In this document: positions 54,480-64,000 of the stretch, piece after piece
How the letters are laid out: each line of letters begins with the position of its first letter
Position numbering within the stretch: the stretch's first letter is position 1
DNA from: Solen grandis
Lineage: Eukaryota; Mollusca; Bivalvia; Adapedonta; Solenidae
Assembly (NCBI GenBank): GCA_021229015.1
Contig: CM037789.1
Coordinates: 29,005,988-29,069,987 of the forward strand
Direction of reading: 5' to 3'
Length of the DNA: 64,000 nucleotides
Position numbers and translations under genes: made by a program
Notes under the pieces: generated by a model
Database searches by the model: none
The model's input: the letters and a program-made list of their open reading frames with translations, nothing else
What the model was told of the DNA's origin: nothing

Positions 54480-57400
54480 ATAGGCAATTACAAAAACTTT
54501 ATATCAGTAAAACTATTCTAGACAGGTGATGTTTAGGAAATAGCATAAAAATCGATTAGTATAAAATTAGCCACTAAAAACAACAACTAAGTTGAACATT
54601 AAAATGTAATTGCTATCGAAATATTTTCACTAGAGCCCAAAGAAGTTATTGATTTAACAAATAACTTTGACTAAATCTAATCAACGAAATTTTAAATTCA
54701 CTTTTCTCTACATCTATAAAATTTTAAATCTTGAATTAAAAGCGGGCAATTTAACTGCCAGGTTGATGAACTTTCAGGTATGAAAAAATGTTTTGGAAAA
54801 AAATTAAAAAGCTATTCTGCGGGGAAGATGCATACCTATCGCTAGCCATGTAAATTAAACTTTATCAGAAATGGGTTGTGTTTCTTAATGTCATCAGCCA
54901 TACTATTTTTACATAACTTGTAAGTATTATTTAAACGAAGCAGTTAAATTCTTCTTAACTAACTCTTTCAATATATAAATACAAAAAAGTAGGTCTATAC
55001 ATCATCATTTTCACTTTTCTTATTATTTACGAATAAAATAATAATAATTATTATAAAATATGTGTATTTTAGATTTATGAATATAATTAAGAAATGAAAG
55101 AATTTGAAAATTGTTAACTGCCATATTTTGGGACAATGTATGTGTAGATTATGATTACTAATTCAAATCAAATCCAGGTAATCAGTTATTGTTCAATGTT
55201 ACTGATAAGTCAATGAATACTAATGCACAGAATAACAATTTATGTGCAAAATAAAACTTTTAAATATCAACATCTATTGTTTGTTTTGTCACTGATTAAA
55301 CACTTCGAAAAACCAAAATGTTTCAACTAAAACTAAAAATGTACAAAAAAAAATGATAACAAAAGGGGCCCACACCTACCCTATAACGTGCGCCTGATTT
55401 TTTTTCCTGAGAATTTCTGTGTGAAGACTGCTACCAGATCGACAATTTGACAGCCAATATCATTAAGGTCGAACCTATTCCCTTCCACAATTTTGACAAA
55501 ATGATTATGTTTAACGTGAAAATTGTTTGTTTTTTTTCTCAGTCTTTGACAAAACTGTCTTTTACACTTTTGAGTCAAAAACTAATGATCACAAGTCACT
55601 TTTTGTGGGGGTTCAGGAAACCCTTATTAAATATTTTATGCCAGTTTGTGTAAGCCCGTATTTCTTACCCGGAAGAAGTAATGCCCTTTCAGTAATATCA
55701 GTGCCCCCCCCCCCCCCCCCCCCCCCCAGCGCTTCCATCTCCCCCACGTTATTTTTTTTTATTTATTTTTGATCGGGGCCTGTAAATGCAATTGTAATCA
55801 AATTTATACGATTGCACAGCAGTTATTCAATAACATGACTTTGCGCCGGTAAAAGATAACATTATATCGCTCAATGCTTAAAGCTCGGTCCCACTTGGCA
55901 TTTTTTTTTGCCTCGGGGATGGGATGCATACGCACTCCCGATAGAAATAGTGTCGCGAGCCATGTGGAGTCATCGGGAGGCCTCGGGTGTACTGCAAAAA
56001 GAATTCATTGAAATTTTCCCGATGTGTTCTCGATGTTTTATCGGGAAAACAAGCCGGGGAAATATCCGCAGAGAAGCTCCGGTCAGCATTCACGGAGCTT
56101 CCGCGATTTTTTTCCTTCGATGAATCCCCGATGCGTCTGTGATGTCTCGCCGAAGTATCAGGGGGGCATTCGGGGATATTAGGCGGCCTTTCTGTGACAC
56201 ATTCCCGATCTTAAAAAAAAAAAAAATAATGGCAAGGGTTGAAAAGCGCACCCAGAAATTAGTTTCTGTTTTGGCCAGTCTTAGACTGAGACGGTCAAAA
56301 AGGCAATTGGACATTGCTTAGGGCATCCCCTTGAACCCCCGAAAAGTCTCTTGACTTTGTCGCTTAATTCCACCATAAAATTTTCATACTCTCAATAATC
56401 TTCCCCGAGACACGTAGGATGGTTCGCAAGATCCCCTTATCTACGGGGATATTCCCCCGATGATGTTACAAACTCAGTGAAACTCCGGGACACCTTCGCC
56501 GATCATCGGAGGAGGTCCCCCCGGTGCTTTTCCGAACATCGGGACTCAAGGCTATTGTGTCATAGCCGAAACAACAGTGAATGTTCAACGACCAAACCCG
56601 AAGCCTAATAATTGTCATTTTCCAACGGACGGGTCAGTCTTTTTTTTGGCTCAAACATCGGGAGCCATCGTAGAAAAAAAAAATGTTAATTTTCACATCA
56701 CCAATTTTTTTTTTCCCCAGTGAGACCTAGGCCTTCAAGTTTCAAATATATCGGATTTAAAAACAAAAACAACAAAAACAACATAAACCTTCACGATTAT
56801 CCCCAGATACCCTTCAGAATGCATCTCCATCACACTAAAAACTTTTTTTTTCGGGGGAACATGCCCCCGAACCCCCCTACCTCACCTATCACATTCGGAT
56901 TTTGGCCCCCCCCCCCCCCAGCAGAAAATTTCTGGATCCAGATTTTTTCCACGGGGGGGGAACATAGTCTGAATATGATGTGAGTGCTAGAGAGGATCCG
57001 GGGGCATGCTTCCCTGGAAAAAAAAGGTTTTTATTGTGATGGAGATGCATCATGAAGAGTATCTGGGGATACAAGTGAAGGTTTTTATGTGCTTTTCTTT
57101 TCTTTCTTTTTTTTTTTTTTGAAGACCATGGATCTAATGCCTAGGTCCACTGGAGAAAAGTCATCGGCGTTGTGGAAATACACAAATTTTCTCCCGATGG
57201 CATCAGATGTTTGAGCCCAAAAGATGGAGCAGTCCTATGAGAAGCGTTGGGATTGGTCCGTTGAAACGTTCACTGATGTTTCGGTTATGATACAATGGCC
57301 TTGTATTATCGGGGATGGCTCCAGATGCTCGTGAAATTTATCCGATGATCGGGGAAGGTGAATCGGAGCTTCATCGAACTTGAAACATCATCGGGGGAAT

Positions 57401-58100
57401 ATCCCCGTAGATTAGGGGATGTATCATTTTATCGAACCATCCTAGGTGCCTCGGGAAGATTATGGAGATTATGAGAATTTGGTGATGGACAAAATCAAGG
57501 TAGACTTTCGGGGGGGTTTGAGGATGCCCCCAGCAATGCCCCATGGCCTTTTTGACCGTCTCAGTCTAAAGTTGACCAAAAAAAGCAAAAAAATTTAGAG
57601 TGCGCTTGCCAATTTTCTTGCGAATATTCTGAGATTCTATCACAAGATCTGGAATGTGTCACAGAAAGGTCTCCGTACCTTCGAGACATCGCCGTCGCCG
57701 AAGCGTGGGGTTCCTCGGAGGAAAAAATATTTCGCGGAATCTCCATGAATGCTTCCAAGGAGCTTCCGGGAAGCTATGCTTATGTTTCCCCGGCCTGGTT
57801 TCCCCGAGGCCTCCCAATGACTCCACATGGCTCGCAACGCTTTCGAATCTTCCGCGGGACACAGGGGAACCTGTTCCCGACGCCTCCCGAGGCTCATCAA
57901 TTTCCATCGGGAGTACATTCCCTAGGTAAAAAATGTAAATTGGGACTGGGCCTTGAGCGATATAATTTTATATTTACCTTCGCAAAGCCATGTTTTTGAA
58001 TAACTACTGTGTCATAGTATTTGACTACAGTTGTATTCAAAAAATGACGGTAGTAAGGGGGGGGGGGAGACTGGCATAAAAAATTAAGCGCTTTTTGGAC

Positions 58101-58131
<31 letters not shown>

Positions 58132-59390
58132 AGATAAAGTGACTTGTGTACATTATCAATTAGTGAATGCTTTCAATTGTCATCAGTTTTAGACTCAACA
58201 TTGTAAAAGACAGTTTTGTTTAAATCTGAGGAAAAAATCACTTTAAACATATTTTGTCAAATATGTTGAAGAGAATACCGGGTATATGCTGTAATAGGTT
58301 CGAACCTGGTAATCTTGACAGTCTAATTGTCGATCTGGAAGCAGCCTTCACACACAGACTTCCCAGATAAAAAAAAATCAGGCGCACGTTTTAGGGTCGG
58401 GCGGTTGCATGGGCCCCTTCTGCGTGTCGATTTTTGGTACATTTTTTTTTAAATGTTAAATCAGTGACAAAACAAACAATATTCAGTAATAAAGATGTTG
58501 ATATTTAATATGAACTCTTTAATATCCGTTTTATTTCGCACATAAATTGTGTTTCTGTGCATTAGTATTTCGTATTCATCGACTTATCACTAACATTGCT
58601 CAAGGACTGATTTCCTGGATTTGATTTGAATTAGTGATCATGCATAATCTACATATACATTGTCCCAAAATATGGATTGTCCCATAATTTGGCAGTTTAA
58701 AATTTAAAATTTTTTCATTTCATATTCATGATTTTTAAAATTTTTAAAAAATACACCAGGGTCTCTTTTTTAAGAACCATAATTTTTCACATAAATGTAA
58801 TTATTATTTCTAAATATTCAAAAGTAACATGATTATTTTGGGGCCTTCCCTTTTGTATTTATCCCTTTCAAAAAAAATTTTTATTTAGAATTTAGTTTCA
58901 AAAAAATTTTTTTTAAAAAAAAGTTACGAAAAAATAGTAAACTGATGATTTTTTAAAACACAACCAATTTCTGATTAAGAATTTTTTGCATGGCTGGGGA
59001 TACTATGCATCAATCTGGGTTTGCTACACAAAAAAAAAAAATCATTACCTTTTATAACTTTTTAAAAAAAAAAAATTGGCTTTTTTCATCCTTGATATTA
59101 TCAACCCCCGGCAGCTAATTAGCCCCCCTTTATCAAGACTTAAAACATTATACATAAGAAAAACATAATTAAAAAAATTTTTGGGGCTAATTTCAAAGGG
59201 GAAATTTTTAAAATTATTATTTTTTTTTAAAATTTTTTTTGGGGGCTCGGGGTAAATTGTTTCGATCAATTACTTTTAAGCCGGCTTAGTTGTTTTTTTA
59301 AAATACTAAAATAAATGGGACATAAAAAAAAGGGCCAAAAAGATTCCCTTAAAAAACGCTCACCTGAGAAAAAGGGCATCATTGCCTGTA
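54480..59390. repeat. Giant palindrome, ~2.45 kb diverged arms
   Basis: The right half is the reverse complement of the left about an axis in CTGGATCCAG at 56,932-56,941. Matched landmarks include AACAACTAAG (54,58x) with CTTAGTTGTT (59,29x), and GGCAATTTAACTGCCAGG with CCCGGCAGCTAATTAGCC. CAGAAATGGGTTGTG pairs with CACAACCAATTTCTG. CGTGCGCCTGATTTTTTT (55,387) pairs with AAAAAAATCAGGCGCACG (58,37x). GCGAGCCATGTGGAGTCATC (55,956) pairs with GACTCCACATGGCTCGC (57,81x), and TGCATCTCCATCACA (56,820) pairs with TGTGATGGAGATGCATC (57,036). The arms differ by roughly a quarter with many indels, and poly-C runs sit in both. The inner part is GC-rich and packed with CCCGAT/ATCGGG. No coding sequence is recognised. 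A foldback-type element is the simplest reading. Confidence 0.8.
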
Positions 59391-59809
59391 AAATTTTTAC
59401 TAAATTTAGAAATTTTTTTCCCCAAAAACCCCAAAATAAAATGAGACATTTCAATTTCAAAAACCAAAACAGTACCTGTGGTAAAATTTGAACCCCAACT
59501 TGACAAGATTTTAACCTTTTAAAATTTTGTCAAAAGAAAAAAAGAAAAGATTTAGAGTGTAAACAGTAAATTTTGGGGATTTTTTTAAAATTAAAGGGGA
59601 TAACCCTTACCAAAAATTCGATTCTGCCCTTTGTCAAAATTGGCCCAGATATTGGGTATTTAAAATCATTATAAAGCTGATAATTTTTGCTTAAGAAAAC
59701 GAAAAAGTTAGAGGGGCAAACATAGTTTAAAAAGGGGAAAATTTTAAAATTAAAAGGGGGATAATCCTGACCTAATTGCCGCGGGCATTCACGATCCAAG
59801 GTTCAGGGA

Positions 59810-60640
59810 AGAAAAATCGGAGAAACCCCGTAATATAACTGACATAAAAATCGCGAGAAACCCCTAAAAGATGGGCAAAAAATCGTGAGAACCCCATAAT
59901 GTTGGGGAAAAAAAGACTGAGAAACCCCTATAATATATCTACAAAAAATCGGAAAACCCCATAATATATGGGACCCCAAAAAAAATGAGAAAAAACCCCA
60001 TAAAATACTGACAAAAAATCGTGAAAACCCCTAAATATAAGGGACATAAAAGATCGTGTGAAAACCCCAAAAATATGGGCAAAAAAAATCGGAAAACCCC
60101 CCTAAAATAGGGACATAAAAGATCGTGAGAAACCCCCCTAATATATGGACAAAAAAACGTAAGAAACCCCTATAAAAATTGGGACAAAAAAAGGAAAACC
60201 CCTATAATGTATGGCAAAAAAAAACGTGGGAAAACCCCTATAATATTCGACAAAAAAACGTGAGAAACCCCCATTAAAATAAGGGGAAAAAAAAAACGGA
60301 AAACCCCATAATATAAGGGCATAAAAAAACTGAAAACCCATAAAAATGGGACATAAAAACGGTGAAAAAACCCCTTTTAAATATGGGCATAAAAGACGTA
60401 GAAACCCCTATAAGTTTGGGCATAAAAGATCGTGAAAAACCCTTAAAAAAATGGGGAAAAAACGTAAGAAACCCCTATAAAAAATTAACATAAAAGGGGC
60501 GGAGAAACCCCAAATGATGGACCTAAAAGATCGTGGAAACCCCAAAAAAATCTGACATAAAAGACGTGAGAAACCCCCATAATATACGGGAAAAAAAAAA
60601 CGGGGAAACCCCTATAATATAGGACATAAAAACGCTCTTT
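59810..60640 (+). repeat. ~32-bp minisatellite, roughly 25 units
   Basis: Units approximate ATATGGACATAAAAGATCGT then GAGAAACCCCTATA, head to tail. Unit lengths vary because of homopolymer noise. The true unit is probably more regular than shown. The 67-codon minus-strand ORF (GFPFFF... repeats) is a translation of the array. Confidence 0.85.
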
Positions 60641-61397
60641 TTTTTTAAAGCGGGGTTTTCCCTCTATTTTTGGGTAATATTTTTTTATGAAAAATAAAAA
60701 AAGGGAAAAAAAAAAACGCTTTTCTTTGGGGGCTTGAAATGGATAGATACATACCAGAAATCTGGGTAAATTTTAAAAAAACGATTTTTAAAGATAAACT
60801 GAAAAATTTTTTTTTAAAAATCGTTGATATTAAATTTCTTTAATTTTTTTTCCTTTAAAAGGGGCCTTTTTTGGGGGAAAAACCTTTAAAACAAGTTTTT
60901 AAAAACATTTTTCTGTATAAAGGGGACGTTTTCGTAGGAAAATATACGGAAAAAACTCCTCCATTAAATCAGCGGAAAATTTTTTTTCCCACAAAATTTT
61001 GTTTTCATGGGGAAAAAAATTTTCTCATTTTTTTCCCGGGAAACCCTTAATTTTTAAGCGCGTATGTCCTTTAAAATTTTTTCCAAAAAAAAAAATTTTA
61101 AATTTTTGTACTGAATTTCAGTTATACAAATGAACAAAAAGGGGTTTTAAATTAAAAATTTTGGGGTTGAAAGGGGATTTTTTAAAAACCCCAACGTAGA
61201 AACCCAAAAGGGGTTTGAAAAAATTTTCAGGAAAATTTAAAAAGGGGAAAAGGGAAAAAAACAAACACTTTTTACTACAAAAGAAAAAAACATCCCCGGA
61301 CAACAGATAGATTTGGGGAACACGTTTTAAAAAACATGTGGCGCAAGACTTTTGGGGAAAATTTTTTTGCTTTTCTGGACGGTTTTTAGTCTATTAT

Positions 61398-61440
61398 AAT
61401 ATATATATATAAATATATATATATAAATATATATAAAAAT
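61398..61440. repeat. (AT)n-type low-complexity tract
   Basis: ATATATATATAAATATATAT-type sequence inside the low-accuracy zone. Confidence 0.85.
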
Positions 61441-63966
61441 TCCCCGATATTACGATTTAAATTTTATATTAAAAATGTCCAATTAAAATGGTTTTTGGGG
61501 GCATGTGAAAATTTTGGGGAATGCACCCCAATTAAAGCTGTGGGGTTGAAAAAATTTTTCGTGGGGGGAAATTTTCTATGTGTTTTTTTTTTGGGGGACA
61601 AATACACTGCATGGGGCGAAAACCGGATATTAAAAATAACGAAGCGAAAAAAAATCGAGCGAAGCTTGACCAAAGGATAAATTTTATCGAAAATATCACG
61701 TAAAAATCTGACATGAAAAGATCATATATGAATTCCTCCACAAAAAATTTTTCGGGGTCTTTTCAAACCAAAAAACATTCTGAAAAACTGTCCTATACTT
61801 TATATCACTTTTTAAAAAATGCCATCTAAAAACCGGGAAAAAAAATTTTTACCCCGCCCCAAATTCTTTCCCCTTTTTTAAAAAAATTTTAAAAATTTTA
61901 AATCAATGTTTCATGTCTGGTCGGGGTTTTTCTCGTCATTCTCTGATATTTTTTACACATTTTTGCTTCTTCCTTTTTTTATCAAATAAAACGACACAAT
62001 TGGATTTTTTTCTTTTTTTTATTTTCACAACCCCGGGGGAGGAATAATGATTTAAAAAATTTGGGCTTTATTTTTCATTGAACTCACACAAAAATCTCTT
62101 TTTTCTGCAAAAAAAAATGTTTCCCCCCAAAAAAAAAGTGCAAATGCCCCATATTTTTTAAGGAAAAATTTTTTTTTTAAATTTACAAAAGCATATTCAA
62201 TTTTTTTTGTTTTAAAAAAAGTTAATGTTTACGCCAATATTGAATATTTTTAAAAAAAATTTTGACCCTTTAATTTATTCACACATCGGCCCCCCATGCC
62301 CCAAAAAACGCTTTTTAAAACGCGTTATAGTTAAAAATTTTTCTTTTTGCGGAAACGTTTTTTCCACGAAAAAACCCCCACAGACAAAAAAATTCCCCCC
62401 CAACTCCGTCCAGGGTTTATCCTGTCATCCCCATGATAAAAACCCTTTTTCACCTGTTCAAATTTATACATTTTTTTGTGCAAAAAAAACCCTTTTAAAA
62501 TTTTTTCCCTTTTTTGGGGAAAAAAAAAAATTGGAAAAAAATTTCTTTTGTTTTTAAAATTTAAAAAAGGGGGAAAAAATTTTAAAAATTTTAAAAAGGA
62601 ATTTTAAAAAATGGTAAACCAATCAAAAAATAAAGGTTTTTCCCAAAAAATAAACTTATTTAAATTCCCGGGGGTTTTTAAAAATTTTTATTTTTTAAAC
62701 TCTTTCGTTAAAAAAACCCCCCTTTTGGGGAAAAAAATTTTTGTGTATGATTGGTTTTTTATAAATTATACCGGGAGGGATTTATTTCGCTTTTTCCCCC
62801 TTTAAAGTTGAAATTTTTTCCCCCAAAAAAAAAGGTTCAGTAAAAAAAAACAACAAAAAACAAAAAACCCCCATGGTTGAGAAAGTAAAATTGCGGTGAG
62901 GGTGGAAGGGCCCCGGGGGGGTGGGGGACGAAATTTTTTCCCGGTGAAAAAATACTGTATGTAAAAAATCGGGCCCAATAGGGTTTTTCTTAAAAAGAAA
63001 GTCCCGTGCACGAGATCATGTAAAACAGAACCCCCCAAAAATAACTTTTACATGTACATGTTTTTGTGGGAATCAAGTTTTTTGAAAAAATTAGGGCCCC
63101 CGAAATAAACAGTTTTCGTGGGGATAAAAATCGTGGGGGGAAAATCAAAACTAAAACAACGAAAATTAAATTTCCCCTTTTTTGAAAATTATTGGGGGCC
63201 CCCCCGTATTTTTTGTATTTTTAAAATTAAATTTAAAATTTGTTTATTTTTTTTCTGGAAAATTTTAAAAAACCCAAAACCCTTGGGGGTTTTCATCATT
63301 TGGAGACTTTTTCATGATATAGATATAAGCTGCCACAAATGCATTTTATGGGATGAAAACCCCATCCAGATACATTATCCCCGACAAAACCCGGGCCCAA
63401 ACCCGGGGGTTTTAACAAAACCCCTTTTTTGCAAGGTAACTCCCACCAGTACAAAATTTTTTTTCTTTCAAAACCCCCAAAACCCCCAAAACCTTTTCCC
63501 CCTCGGGCCCCTCTAACCACTAGGCACCCCCGGGGGGGGTCCCCCATGGGGGGGTTTTTTTTTAATCATCTTACAACCCTCGGGATAACTTAAAAGATAA
63601 CCTAAATAAGCATAATTTTTTTAAAATTTTTTTTATCCCAAATACATTAAAGATTTTGTTCCTCTCCCCCCCCTGATGACATAAAAATTTTTTTTGGGGG
63701 GCTCGTAATAGTCGTACACCAACATTTAAAGCCGCCCCTAAAAATAAAAGAAAAAAAAAAAATAATAAAAAAATTTTTTCGCTTTAATAAAATTTTTTAA
63801 AAAAAAAAAAGCTACATGGGGGAAAAAATAATTTTTGAATGAAAGAGTAAAACCTGACCCGAATGCAACTATTGAGTTGAAATTAAATTATTTTTAAAAG
63901 GGGGAAAAAAATTGACCGATAAACTTTTTTTTTGGTAATAGATTTTTGTTTTTTAAAAGCGATATT

Positions 63967-64000
63967 NNNNNNNNNNNNNNNNNNNNNNNNNNNNNNNNNN
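63967..64000. other. Assembly gap reaching the window edge
   Basis: 34 N to the end of the window. The true gap continues outside. Confidence 0.98.

Larger units (their letters stand above)
58690..63966. other. Probable low-accuracy consensus up to the terminal gap
   Basis: From about 58,700 homopolymer blocks of A, T, C and G dominate (for example CCCCAAAAAAAAAGG, GGGGGGTTTTTTTT). Within it the outer right arm of the palindrome is still recognisable but corrupted relative to the clean left arm. This supports base-calling error over real biology. The 60-132 codon ORFs here are Lys/Phe/Pro-rich homopolymer products and are not supported. Confidence 0.6.

Noticed and set aside
54480..59390. 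Simple fold-back sequencing chimera
   Set aside because: Arms differ by roughly a quarter with block indels even in clean sequence, more than read error would leave; kept as real but with a test proposed.
63118..63516. 132-codon ORF near the right edge
   Set aside because: It lies in homopolymer-rich low-accuracy sequence; composition is Lys/Phe/Pro-rich without motif.
1..64000. Bacterial or viral contamination, or an LTR retrovirus-like element
   Set aside because: No dense coding, no gag/pol/env or LTR pair seen; SINEs, LINE and MULE are animal nuclear repeats.

Overview
This window is animal nuclear DNA, most probably from a bivalve mollusc (clam-like), and consists almost entirely of intergenic or intronic repeats. 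I base this on the AT-rich background, SINEs with a tRNA-like head and a MetaSINE-like central domain, long tandem arrays rich in AGGTCA-type words, a FLYWCH/MULE transposase relic, and an APE-type LINE with an L1-like ORF1. All of these are repeat types I associate with bivalves; the species cannot be named from sequence alone. I found no intact host protein-coding gene, no complete tRNA or rRNA and no CRISPR array. The long ORFs are chance ORFs, translated tandem repeats or decayed transposon genes.

Layout. 0-5 kb: AT-rich unique DNA with an old reverse-strand SINE, a poly-C tract, a palindromic NRF1-like site and a 17-bp minisatellite. 5-9 kb: a cluster of tRNA-derived SINE pieces, including one complete MetaSINE-like copy with a 12-bp target duplication. 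9.2-13.3 kb: three tandem-array elements (AGGTCA-rich, ~150 bp and ~164 bp units). 15.6-16.1 and 20.3-22.7 kb: older copies of the same kinds of element. 24.8-32.6 kb: the most striking block. It holds a near-identical head-to-tail dimer of a 2.1 kb element followed by a related third element, with about 44 perfect TGACGTCA palindromes (CREB/ATF-type sites) across the block. A 100-base assembly gap cuts it at 32,580.

35-45 kb: SINEs and a structurally complete but coding-dead MULE transposon (39,561-42,320) with terminal inverted repeats and a perfect 9-bp target duplication. 46.6-50.0 kb: two LINE fragments on the minus strand lying in the wrong order, plus SINE pieces. 51.0-52.1 kb: a ~172-bp array. 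54.5-59.4 kb: a giant palindrome of about 4.9 kb with diverged arms. 59.8-60.6 kb: a ~32-bp minisatellite. The window ends in Ns.

Three zones (about 17.2-19.8, 32.7-35.3 and 58.7-64.0 kb) are so full of homopolymer runs that they look like unpolished long-read consensus, and frames there should not be trusted.

The main novelty is a shared end structure. Element families with unrelated bodies (9.3-10.1 kb, the 24.8/26.9 kb dimer, and the 29.0 kb element) all finish in a 7-bp hairpin followed 3-4 nt later by CTAG and then T. This is the 3' signature of non-autonomous Helitron/Helentron elements. Rolling-circle transposition would also explain the head-to-tail dimer. Family names come from memory and pattern; no database was searched.
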